Part shown: positions 16,992 to 25,185 of the stretch, one piece after another
How the letters are laid out: each line of letters starts with the position of its first letter
Numbering within the stretch: the first letter of the stretch is position 1
DNA from: Chitinispirillales bacterium ANBcel5
GTDB lineage: Bacteria; Fibrobacterota; Chitinivibrionia; Chitinivibrionales; Chitinispirillaceae
Length of the DNA: 64,000 nt
Direction: 5' to 3'
Assembly: GCA_029688955.1 (NCBI GenBank)
Contig: JARUKZ010000011.1
Location: 1-64,000 of the forward strand
Notes under the pieces: model-generated
The model's database searches: none
The model's input: the letters and a program-made list of their open reading frames with translations, nothing else
What the model was told of the DNA's origin: nothing
Translations under genes and position numbers: made by a program

Positions 16992-17340
16992 TTTGGCGGG
17001 GGCTGGGACATAGGGGCTTTTGAGTACACTAAACCAGTTTCAGTCATGCGAAGTCCACCTCAATTTCTACAGGAAGATAACGGAGGCAGGCTGCTGAAGA
17101 ACCTCAATGAAATAAATGATTTTATTAACAGTTATTCAGGTGAAGTGCTGGTAGCTGAAAATTATGATATAAGCGGTAGGCTTATTGTGCAGTTTAGCAC
17201 TAAAAACAATGAGTTTTTTGATGGAATCTTATCCAGAAACAATTACAGTCAATCTCCCGGTAGATTGTATATTGCCAGAATCTACAACAGAAACACGCAT
17301 ATTATGGGGCAATTTATGTTTGCCCCTTAGGGGTGAATAA
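16992..17340 (+). pseudogene. duplicated 3' end of the beta-helix gene
   Basis: These 349 bases align without gaps to 13792-14140 (end of the beta-helix gene plus 10 bases of flank), with only a handful of substitutions (for example EYAKPV/EYTKPV, VVEIYD/VAENYD). Similarity stops abruptly at both ends. The frame opens GWDIGAFEY and keeps the sorting-type tail but has no signal peptide or helix, so it is a fragment. It abuts the right REP-like palindrome, which suggests that rearrangement at the RAYT locus created it. Confidence 0.85.
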
Positions 17341-17453
17341 AACTCTCTGTTTTGTCTAATTAATAGTAATAACAACAAAACACTTTAACATTAGCATGGC
17401 ATGGTTTTAGATGCATTTTTTAAGATAAGAACCACCCTTATCAGTATAGTATT

Positions 17454-18587
17454 GTGGTAAATTCCAAATTTTTGCCGGGATATGTCCCTATGACACTTAA
17501 AAGTAAGCATTTTATAGCAATAATTGGAAGTTTTGATCGTTTAAAAGATTCTAAGGAGAATGCTAAAAAATTTGCAGAAAACTTAGGTGCTCAATTAGCA
17601 GAGGCGGATTTAGGCATAATGGTTTTTTTAGCCAAAGAATTTGAAAGATGTATAGTCTGCGGTTATATAGACAAACTAAAAAAGATAAAAGGTGAGGAAA
17701 AATTAAAAAAAATTCAAAAAAAAACAGAAAGACCGATTCAGGTAAGGTATATCACCAAACAGCAAGGTAAAGTTGGGTTTTGTGAAGAGAAAAATATGCC
17801 TAAAGCTTTTAACACAGACCAACCCATTCCGATTGAAGATTGGGAAGTCCCATTCTACAATACATTGGTTAAAGCAAAAGATATTGATGGTGTATTGATA
17901 ATGGCAGGTGGTAATACAACTCTCACAGCTGCGCAAATAGCAATTGCACTTGGTTTACCTATACTTGCAATAGATGGATTTGATGGAACATCTCAAAAGG
18001 TCCGCAATCAACTAGCATTAAATGCTGTTGGCTTTGATTATCCTTCGAACAGTAAGAATAAGAATGTAAAAGAAGGTATCAGTTGGTTAAAAGAAGAGTG
18101 TGTTAAACGAACAAAGGAAACCGAACAACGAAATAAAAATGAAGATGCATGCCTAAAATTTTTTTCTCAAACACATAAGACAAAGTATTTGGGTGTAAGT
18201 TTGTTCACGCTTTTTCTAATGATTGCCCTTTTTTTCATCTTCTTTGATTCATGGGGTGGTATCTTTAATCTGCTGATATCTGTAGTTGGGTTGGGTGTAG
18301 CAGGAGCAACCGGTGCCGGTGTTCGAATCGTTGTGGATGATTCAACGGATATGGTACCGATATCTTCGATTATTGTTGGTGGTGTTGCAGGGCTCATTGT
18401 TGGATTGGTTTACCTGATCCCACTTTTGCTTGGGGGACAGGGGGTAAGGGTACCGGAAAATTTATTTTACGAGGCCTACAAATTTTTGTCCGCTATAGTA
18501 ACTGCATTCTTAGCTGGATTAGGATCTGATATTGTTTTTAAACAAATGCTTAGCCATGCCAAAGATTTACCTACTAAACTACAGTGA
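17454..18587 (+). CDS. SLOG-like nucleotide-sensor domain fused to four membrane helices
   Basis: A 377-aa protein read from GTG at 17454; the ATG at 17490 (MTLKSKHFIAIIGSF) is an equally good start. The N-terminal half looks like a Rossmann-type SLOG/LOG fold: FIAIIGS opens it, and DGVLIMAGGNTTLTAAQIAIALGLPILAI carries the GG-x-T nucleotide-binding loop and the following helix-strand. A linker leads to about four hydrophobic helices (residues about 245-262, 268-288, 300-325, 342-360). In known defence and signalling systems SLOG domains bind nucleotide ligands, and SLOG-membrane fusions are proposed membrane-acting effectors. Here the gene stands alone beside transposase debris. The family call is by pattern only. 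Confidence 0.5.
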   Translation: MVNSKFLPGYVPMTLKSKHFIAIIGSFDRLKDSKENAKKFAENLGAQLAEADLGIMVFLAKEFERCIVCGYIDKLKKIKGEEKLKKIQKKTERPIQVRYITKQQGKVGFCEEKNMPKAFNTDQPIPIEDWEVPFYNTLVKAKDIDGVLIMAGGNTTLTAAQIAIALGLPILAIDGFDGTSQKVRNQLALNAVGFDYPSNSKNKNVKEGISWLKEECVKRTKETEQRNKNEDACLKFFSQTHKTKYLGVSLFTLFLMIALFFIFFDSWGGIFNLLISVVGLGVAGATGAGVRIVVDDSTDMVPISSIIVGGVAGLIVGLVYLIPLLLGGQGVRVPENLFYEAYKFLSAIVTAFLAGLGSDIVFKQMLSHAKDLPTKLQ

Positions 18588-18753
18588 CTTAACTTCTATC
18601 TGACTGGTAATAGAATATTTATGTTGCTGTCTTAAGGCTCATAGTTATAGAAATTGGTGCTACACTGTTTCTAAGAAATAGTAGTTATTATTTAAAATAA
18701 AAATATCTAATTGACAATAAATCTATTCTTAGCAAGTACCCTGTTAACCCCCA

Positions 18754-19386
18754 CTATTGTAGAACCTGTTGGGTACTCAGGAGCTCTACACCTGCTTCAG
18801 TCATCTCTTTTAATGCATCCTCGGTTGTATCGGGGGTAATGCCTGCGCATGCATCCACCGCCACCGCTACCCGCCCATAGCCAAGCGTCTGTTTAGCATC
18901 TAAAGCAGTGTAGAGCACGCAGTAGTCGGTGGCAATACCGCAGACGATCAGGAAAAACTCCTCCCCACCGGCGATGTAATCCACCAGAGCATGTGCTCCT
19001 GTTGCGGTTTTTTTGTCGTTTTCAAAAAACACACTGTAATCGTCAATGTTTTTATGGTAGGCCTTACGCACTACAAAATGGATATTGCGTTCATCAAGTT
19101 GTGGATGGAACTGTGCGCCCTGTGTTCCCCGTACGCAGTGATCAGGCCAAAGCATCTGCTCCCCATACTCTACAGTCTTTTTCTGAAAGGGTTGTAACCC
19201 ATGGACTGAGGCAAAGGAGATGTGATCTTGGGGGTGCCAATCCTGAGCGGCTATAGCACGTTCTATGGTGTCGCAGTTGAGCAGTTTGTTAACATTAGGA
19301 ATTATCTTATCTCCGTCTTTGGTGGCAAGTGCGCCTCCGGGGCAAAAATCGTTTTGAATGTCAGCGATTACCAGTATTCTTTTCAA
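18754..19386 (-). CDS. pncA: nicotinamidase/pyrazinamidase
   Basis: Hydrolyses nicotinamide to nicotinic acid in NAD salvage. The 210-aa protein has the isochorismatase fold with catalytic Asp9 (IADIQNDF), Lys108 (VVRKAYHK) and Cys156 (CGIATDYCV), and the metal ligands Asp49, His51 and His55 (DWHPQDH). It starts at TTG (19386): AGGAGG sits 5 bases upstream, and the next Met is far inside the domain. Full length for the family. It stands alone, with no NAD-pathway neighbours. Confidence 0.93.
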   Translation of the reverse strand: MKRILVIADIQNDFCPGGALATKDGDKIIPNVNKLLNCDTIERAIAAQDWHPQDHISFASVHGLQPFQKKTVEYGEQMLWPDHCVRGTQGAQFHPQLDERNIHFVVRKAYHKNIDDYSVFFENDKKTATGAHALVDYIAGGEEFFLIVCGIATDYCVLYTALDAKQTLGYGRVAVAVDACAGITPDTTEDALKEMTEAGVELLSTQQVLQ

Positions 19387-20018
19387 AGCTGCCTCCTATA
19401 AGATTTAATCTGATGGATATCAGAAGCAAAAACATCTCCAATTTCACTGTAACCGCTATAGACCAAGCCTGGTCTAACATGGTTTGGCCGCTTGCAATTT
19501 TTGTAGGAATTTATCAGAAACATCTTTCTATAAACGTTAGTTGCAGGGGTTTCTATGGACCTGTCTTCTCTGTTTGAGGATACCAATGAAGACAGTTTTG
19601 CTTTTAAGAACTGTTGCGGTTTTGCAGTGAGCCAGTAATTCTATTCGATGGATATCTGCAGAGAATTTGTGCCAATTATCCTTTTTTTGAACTCTTTAAC
19701 TATATAATGGTGATGTTAGGGGAGCAAATCTTTTTCATTTGAGTGGCGGAGAGTGTAAAATGCTTAAGCTGAAACAGTTGCTTCAAACAGTACGTTCGTA
19801 TCCTGCACCGTAGCAGTTGTGGAAACTTCGGCCGGAGAACGCCTGGTATACCTTTCTGTGGCAGATTTGACTGAATTGAGGAAAACGGAACAGGATCTTT
19901 GTAGCTAAGTGATGAACTTGCTGCGGCAAATCGCATCCTGAACCATTTTCCTACTCCGTTTCACAGGTCTAGAGATGCCCGGTGGACGCCTGAAACCGGC
20001 TTAGCTTTTTTTCTGTTC
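19387..20018. other. 632-bp region without a recognised gene
   Basis: Holds the pncA ribosome site (19392-19397) and otherwise only short open frames on both strands with no credible starts or motifs. The stretch 19920-20010 has coding-like triplets on the plus strand (NHFPTPFHRSRDARWTPETG) but is interrupted, so it may be a worn gene fragment. Confidence 0.5.
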
Positions 20019-20522
20019 CTATGCATTCTCAGGTGTTTGGGGCTCCTTATTTTCCACATCATTTTCCGAAGGCGTTTCCTGGGTGCTGGTTGTTTTTCTT
20101 TTTCTCTTTCTCTTACCATCACTATCAGAGCTGCTTTTTTTTACAGCCTTCTGGGCTCTGGTAAGCTTAATGGAGTTTAATTTTTCCATCAACTCATCAT
20201 TGCCCTCAGCATAAACTTTGGCATAGGCAAGGCCACGTGAGGCTTTTGTGATCAGATCCTGATTAGCCATTTCCAGTGCTTCGTGAGCAGCTGCCAGGAG
20301 TTCTTTGATCTTTTCCAGCTCATGTGCCTTGTTCTCAACCTCTTGTGTCAGTTCATCAAGAACATCACTGCTTACGTCGGGAAACGAGACCTCTGAGAGT
20401 TCATCTTTGAAGATATTTTTAAGATCCTGAACGGGTTCAGGTATGATTTTTTCTATCATTTGAAAGTACTCCATATGGTTAAAACGTTTAAATGCACCTC
20501 CTTGAAGTCCATAAAATAGCAT
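20019..20522 (-). CDS. coiled-coil protein with basic tail, function unknown
   Basis: A protein of 167 aa, or 151 from MEYFQ at 20474. The region from about 50 to 100 is a heptad-rich coiled coil (LDELTQEVENKAHELEKIKELLAAAHEALEMANQDL). A short predicted helix follows, then a Lys/Arg/Ser cluster (KKSSSDSDGKRKRKRK) and an acidic, Pro-containing end. The basic tail could bind nucleic acid. AGGAGG at about 20500 is badly spaced for either ATG, leaving the start uncertain. I do not recognise the family. Confidence 0.5.
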   Translation of the reverse strand: MLFYGLQGGAFKRFNHMEYFQMIEKIIPEPVQDLKNIFKDELSEVSFPDVSSDVLDELTQEVENKAHELEKIKELLAAAHEALEMANQDLITKASRGLAYAKVYAEGNDELMEKLNSIKLTRAQKAVKKSSSDSDGKRKRKRKTTSTQETPSENDVENKEPQTPENA

Positions 20523-20754
20523 GGGTGGACAAGGAAATCAAAGGGGTTTTGGGGAAGGGGTAAAAAGGCAGGTTTTGTGCTTGAAATGTGTTACTTTGAT
20601 GCCAATGCAGTAACTGGGTAAATAAAACTGTGTACAACTATGTACTCTAATGAGAAGAAAAAAACTCAGCATTTTGGTTGCAAATCGATTGTACGCTGAG
20701 CCCTTTTTATTATTTTCTTTTTTATACACAAAACTTTACCCAGAAAAAACCACT

Positions 20755-22143
20755 ATGTTGCTATTTGTGCCTGTAGTAATTGCCTTCTTCACATTTACTA
20801 TTTATGCTGAAGGGCTGAGTGAAAATGATGTGCTCTTAAAAGCACTGTCGAACAATACTGATATACGGATTCATAACTTAGAATCACAAACAGATTCACT
20901 GAAACTACGTGAGGTTTCATCAAAACGTTTGCCACAGGTGTCCTTGCGGGGGAGCGGGTCTTTGGACGATTCTATCTCTTCGGCGAACGCTTCCGCCACA
21001 GTTTCTCAAACTATCCCTGGTGGGGGGACGGTTTTTGGAACGGTGGAGCAGTCGGGAGGCATACAAAGAAGCACTTCCAGGAGTACAAGCGACCGGAGAT
21101 ATGTGGCTGGGGTAGAGCAACCTCTACTTAGAAATGCCTGGTCCAATTCCCCGGTAGAACTTGGAATACAGATCACAACAATCAATAACGAACTGCTTTC
21201 TATCGGCAGAAGACAGAGGATACTTTCAACCTTATCAGATGTAAGAAATCTATACTGGAATGCGTTTGAGCGTAAGGAACTGCAGAGAATTCAGGAAAAC
21301 CAGGTTACCCTGACTGAAGAGTTTATGAAAAGTGAACGGGAGCGATTTGTAATAGGAGAAGCTTCAGCACTGGATACCTTAAGCGCGGCTCTTCAGTATG
21401 CAAATGCAAAGCGAAATATGCTTCGGATCGAAAACGAGAGTCAAAGTTCACTGTACCGGCTTGCTGCCGCGCTTGGGGTTGATGCTTCGGAAGTAACGAT
21501 ATCGCAGCAGCAGGATGTTTTGATTCCCGATATTGGTGACCCTGACGAACTTATTGATAAGGCTTTAAAGTATGATCCTCAGGTGAAGATATTTGAGCGA
21601 ATGCAGGAGTTAACTTCTCTGCGGATAAAGCAGCGTAGAAACGATTTACTTCCGGAGCTTAATCTGAGGGCATCTTATGACTATAACCCGCAACCATCAC
21701 AGATACCTCCACTTCAACCTTCAGGTTCTGGTGCAAGCATTGGTTTTGTTCTTAACTATTCACTCCCTTCAGTTTCAACCAGATCCCAAATAGAGCAGCA
21801 GGAGCTCTCTTTAAAATCAGAGGAGTTGAGCTTTGAGCAACACCGTTTGGAGCAGCGATATTTTTTAAAGGAGTTGCGGGATAAATGGCAGCAGGATAAA
21901 GAGATGCTTCACTACAGTAACCTTTCGGTTGACCTTGCTTACAAGCAGTATGAAGCCACTAAAAGAGGTTATGAGCTTGGGACAGAGGATCGTTTGTCAT
22001 TGATAAAAGCACAGAACGATCTGGTTGCTGCAGAGGTCACAGCTATTCAGGCGATAATTGATCTAAAAAGGCTTCAGATAGTTATAGAAGAGATAACAGG
22101 AACTCTGTTTGACAGATTTGGAGTATATATAAATGAATCGTAA
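20755..22143 (+). CDS. TolC-family outer-membrane efflux protein
   Basis: Forms the outer-membrane channel-tunnel of a tripartite pump. An upstream in-frame ATG (20650) would add 35 residues before the signal peptide, so ATG 20755 (MLLFVPVVIAFFTFTIYA) is preferred. The mature protein shows the TolC two-repeat pattern: long helices with RERFVIGEASALDTLSAALQYANAKRNML in the first half and KRGYELGTEDRLSLIKAQNDLVAAEVTAIQAIIDLK in the second. It overlaps the adaptor gene by 11 bases and heads the efflux operon. No clear ribosome site. Confidence 0.85.
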   Translation: MLLFVPVVIAFFTFTIYAEGLSENDVLLKALSNNTDIRIHNLESQTDSLKLREVSSKRLPQVSLRGSGSLDDSISSANASATVSQTIPGGGTVFGTVEQSGGIQRSTSRSTSDRRYVAGVEQPLLRNAWSNSPVELGIQITTINNELLSIGRRQRILSTLSDVRNLYWNAFERKELQRIQENQVTLTEEFMKSERERFVIGEASALDTLSAALQYANAKRNMLRIENESQSSLYRLAAALGVDASEVTISQQQDVLIPDIGDPDELIDKALKYDPQVKIFERMQELTSLRIKQRRNDLLPELNLRASYDYNPQPSQIPPLQPSGSGASIGFVLNYSLPSVSTRSQIEQQELSLKSEELSFEQHRLEQRYFLKELRDKWQQDKEMLHYSNLSVDLAYKQYEATKRGYELGTEDRLSLIKAQNDLVAAEVTAIQAIIDLKRLQIVIEEITGTLFDRFGVYINES

Positions 22144-23215
22144 GTGTATTGTAGTTACTGTTTTGTCCCTGATTTTCATAGTTTCCTGCGGAGGTGATAA
22201 CGAATCTTCCGGCAGGAGAAGATTAAGAGAGTACTATACCGCAGGAGCAGTTGATCTGGAGGATAGAATCTCACAGACCGGTCTTGTTCAACCGGTTGTA
22301 CAGGTTGATCTCAAGAGTGAAGCGAGTGGGAGAATTGAAAGGGTACTGGTTCAGGAGGGACAGAAAGTTTCTGCCGGGGATACCATTTTAGTTATTGATC
22401 CGTCACGTCTGCACACACAGAGAGAAAAGCTGCAACTTGGCTTAAGACGCTCCCGGCTTGAAAAACAGATCGCGGACCGTGATTTCGAAAACGGAAAGCG
22501 GCTTCTGGAGACTGGTTCGGTTTCAAGACGCAGATTGGATGATCTTGAAATTGCACGTGATCTGGCGAGCATCAGTTTCCAGCAGCAGCAACTGGAGCTT
22601 AGGGATATTGAGGATCAACTTAAAGAAACGGTGGTTAGATCTCCGATGGATGGGGTTATTACAAGCTTGTTTGTTAAGGAGGGGGAGATTGCTGTGTCTG
22701 CCACATCCGGGCTGCAAAGTGGTACCCCTATCGCCACAATTTCAGATATCAGCAAATTGGAAGTTATTACTTCTGTAGGGGAAGTAGATTATATCCACAT
22801 AGAAAAAGGGCAAAATGTAATAATCAGGCCCGAAGCCATTGAAGGAACAAGTACTAATGGAACGGTGCAGTTTATCTCTTTGAGTGCAAAGAGAGATAAC
22901 AGTAGTGAGCTTGGGAGCTTTGAGATAAGGGCATCAGTTGATTCGCTTATACCTGGTATAGCTCCGGGGATAAATGTAAATGTAGAGTTTGTGGTTTTGC
23001 AAAAAAGTGCTCAGGTTGCTGTCCCTTACCATTATGTAAGCGTTGAAGATGGAAAAAATTTCGTTCATATCGCAAAGGCTGGCCCTGATGGTGATGAAAC
23101 AGTCGAAAAGGTAAGTGTGGAGATTGGTGCTACTGATTATAAATACTACCAGATACTTTCGGGTTTGAATGAAGGCGACAAAGTTGTTTACATGCCCCCT
23201 CGGCCCGGTAGATAA
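22133..23215 (+). CDS. periplasmic adaptor (MacA/HlyD family) lipoprotein
   Basis: A 360-aa membrane-fusion protein linking inner-membrane pump and TolC channel. The signal ends in a lipobox (FIVSC/GG), so it is probably lipid-anchored. Then come a lipoyl-type half (VDLKSEASGRIERVLVQEGQKVSAGDTIL), a helical hairpin (LEKQIADRDFENGKRLLETGSVSRRRLDDL), the second lipoyl half (VVRSPMDGVITSLFVKEGEI) and a beta-barrel/membrane-proximal end. GGAG 9 bases upstream of the ATG, within the TolC stop region, indicates coupling. The following genes supply ATPase and permeases, as in MacA-MacB-TolC pumps. Confidence 0.87.
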   Translation: MNRKCIVVTVLSLIFIVSCGGDNESSGRRRLREYYTAGAVDLEDRISQTGLVQPVVQVDLKSEASGRIERVLVQEGQKVSAGDTILVIDPSRLHTQREKLQLGLRRSRLEKQIADRDFENGKRLLETGSVSRRRLDDLEIARDLASISFQQQQLELRDIEDQLKETVVRSPMDGVITSLFVKEGEIAVSATSGLQSGTPIATISDISKLEVITSVGEVDYIHIEKGQNVIIRPEAIEGTSTNGTVQFISLSAKRDNSSELGSFEIRASVDSLIPGIAPGINVNVEFVVLQKSAQVAVPYHYVSVEDGKNFVHIAKAGPDGDETVEKVSVEIGATDYKYYQILSGLNEGDKVVYMPPRPGR

Positions 23216-23295
23216 GCTATGAGCAGGGCAAGTGCCCTCACTATTAATACTGCTTCAGTGAAATAAAAGACTTGGAATTAGGAGATCGCATACCA

Positions 23296-23967
23296 GTGTC
23301 ACCTGTTATACAAACAATAGATTTATGCAAAAGCTATATGCTTGGCAAAACCAGTGTCGCGGTTTTAAAGGATATAAATTTAACTGTGCAGCAGGGTGAT
23401 TATACAGCTATAATGGGGCAGAGCGGAGCAGGAAAGTCAACTTTGCTGAATATCCTTGGTTGCCTTGATGTGCCAAGCAGTGGACAGTATCTGATAAACG
23501 GAGAATCTGTCAGTTCGTTAAAACAGAATAAACTGGCAGAGATTCGCAGTTCAAGAATTGGATTTGTTTTTCAGAATTTTAATCTTCTTCCTAAGCTTGA
23601 TATAAGGAAGAATGTAGAACTTCCTCTTATCTATGCAAATACTGCCCTGTCTGAACGCAGGGAGATGGTGGAAAAAGTTATGCGACGGCTTGGAATATGG
23701 GAGCGCCGTCACCACAGGCCAAATGAAATATCGGGAGGTCAAAAGCAGCGCGTGGCGATCGCAAGGGCTTTGGTAAAAAGACCGTCGATAATATTTGCTG
23801 ATGAACCTACCGGAAATCTTGATTCCCATACCACCGAGGAGATACTTGCGATTTTCTCTGAACTGAATAATGAAGGGAATACGATTGTTGTAATAACCCA
23901 CGAACATGAAGTGGGTGAAAGGGCAAAGAAGCTGATTCACCTTGAGGATGGCAGGATCAGCGCATGA
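23296..23967 (+). CDS. MacB/LolD-type ABC transporter ATPase
   Basis: Drives the pump by ATP hydrolysis. Walker A is GQSGAGKST, the Q-loop region FVFQNFNLLPKL, the signature SGGQKQRVAIARAL, Walker B IIFADEPTGNLD and the switch His in VITHEHE. GTG 23296 is preferred over TTG 23272 because AGGAGA ends 10 bases upstream and the domain starts right after it (VSPVIQTIDLCKSY). It overlaps the first permease by 4 bases (ATGA). In MacB the ATPase is fused to the permease; here it is separate, as in LolCDE-like systems. Confidence 0.9.
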   Translation: MSPVIQTIDLCKSYMLGKTSVAVLKDINLTVQQGDYTAIMGQSGAGKSTLLNILGCLDVPSSGQYLINGESVSSLKQNKLAEIRSSRIGFVFQNFNLLPKLDIRKNVELPLIYANTALSERREMVEKVMRRLGIWERRHHRPNEISGGQKQRVAIARALVKRPSIIFADEPTGNLDSHTTEEILAIFSELNNEGNTIVVITHEHEVGERAKKLIHLEDGRISA

Positions 23968-25184
23968 TTCTCTCCCGTTTGCGAGATTTAGTTTTTGTAA
24001 ACATAAGGATGTGTGTTCTTGAACTGTGGTCAAACAAGGTACGCTCCGTTATTACAAGTCTTGGGATATTTCTTGGGGTTACCAGTCTGCTTGTGAATCT
24101 TGCATTTATACGGGCAATGGAAGAGGAAGTTCGTCTTAACCTTGAAGCGATTGGTGGGCTTAGAATGCTTACTATTTCAAGTGTTGAGCCCCAATCCTCA
24201 CAGGAAGCCGTACAGTTTAGCAGGTCACCGGGGCTGCGGGTTGAAGACGCAGAGAAACTTGCCAAACGATATGATTACATTACTTCTGTTTTACCTCAGA
24301 TAGAATTCAGGTCACCGGTTTCATCTCAGGGAAGAAGCGTTTGGGTACGGGCGCAGGCTGTTACTTATGACCATTTAAGGGTGTATAATTACGCAGTGGG
24401 AAAGGGCAGAGAATTTACCCGCGATGATCATCAAAGAGCAAGTAATGTTTGCCTGATAGGTTCTATAGTTGCAAGAAGGCTCTTTGGGAATCAGGAGTAT
24501 ATCGGCTCTGAAATAATTATAAATAACAGGCCCTTTAGAATTATTGGTACCATTGATACAGAAGATAATCTCTCTTACAGGGCTCGTCAGGTTCTCATCC
24601 CCTTTTCATCATATATGTCGCAGTTTTCCAGACCATCTGCAACGATTGATGAAATCGCAGTAGAGCTAAGTAGCAGTGAAGTAGTTCCCCTTGCTATGGA
24701 ACAGATGCGCAATGAACTGAAAGCGATGCACAGGGGTGTTGAAGATTTCGAGATTGTTGCAAATTATGCACAAATCGAGGAGATGCGGGTCGCTTCACAG
24801 GGTTTAATGATTCTTCTTGGAAGTATCGCCGCGATCTCTTTGATTGTGGGTGGAATAAGCATAATGAATATCATGTTTGCAACCATTGGTGATAGAATAA
24901 GAGAAATTGGTATCAGAAAAGCATTGGGTGCAAGGCAGTCTGATCTGTTTACTCAATTTCTTATCGAGGCTGTTTCGTTGTGTTTTGTTGGAGGGTTGTT
25001 TGGTTTGATAATCGGTGTAGTTTTAACTAATCTCTCACCGGATCTGTTTCCCATCAGACCACAATTAGCGATAGGTGACTATATATTAGCGATTCTTTTT
25101 ACCATTATTACAGGGCTTGTCAGCGGGCTTTTCCCGGCTCTTCGTGCGGCAAAGATGCAGCCTGTAGACGCACTGAGGTATTAG
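23964..25184 (+). CDS. MacB/FtsX-family permease 1
   Basis: A 406-aa inner-membrane subunit. One helix near the N-terminus (SVITSLGIFLGVTSLLVNLAFI) precedes a large periplasmic MacB-type core domain (about 60-275). Three C-terminal helices follow (LMILLGSIAAISLIVGGISIMNIMF, FLIEAVSLCFVGGLFGLIIGVVL, AILFTIITGLVSGLFPALRAA). The segment IREIGIRKALGARQ is the coupling motif of the FtsX family, and the protein ends PVDALRY. It is followed after 1 base by a second, related permease, implying a heterodimeric transporter. Confidence 0.88.
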   Translation: MILSRLRDLVFVNIRMCVLELWSNKVRSVITSLGIFLGVTSLLVNLAFIRAMEEEVRLNLEAIGGLRMLTISSVEPQSSQEAVQFSRSPGLRVEDAEKLAKRYDYITSVLPQIEFRSPVSSQGRSVWVRAQAVTYDHLRVYNYAVGKGREFTRDDHQRASNVCLIGSIVARRLFGNQEYIGSEIIINNRPFRIIGTIDTEDNLSYRARQVLIPFSSYMSQFSRPSATIDEIAVELSSSEVVPLAMEQMRNELKAMHRGVEDFEIVANYAQIEEMRVASQGLMILLGSIAAISLIVGGISIMNIMFATIGDRIREIGIRKALGARQSDLFTQFLIEAVSLCFVGGLFGLIIGVVLTNLSPDLFPIRPQLAIGDYILAILFTIITGLVSGLFPALRAAKMQPVDALRY

Positions 25185-25185
25185 A

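Noticed and set aside
19383-19586. 67-aa frame directly upstream of pncA
   Set aside because: Codes through the pncA ribosome site without its own motif or signal.
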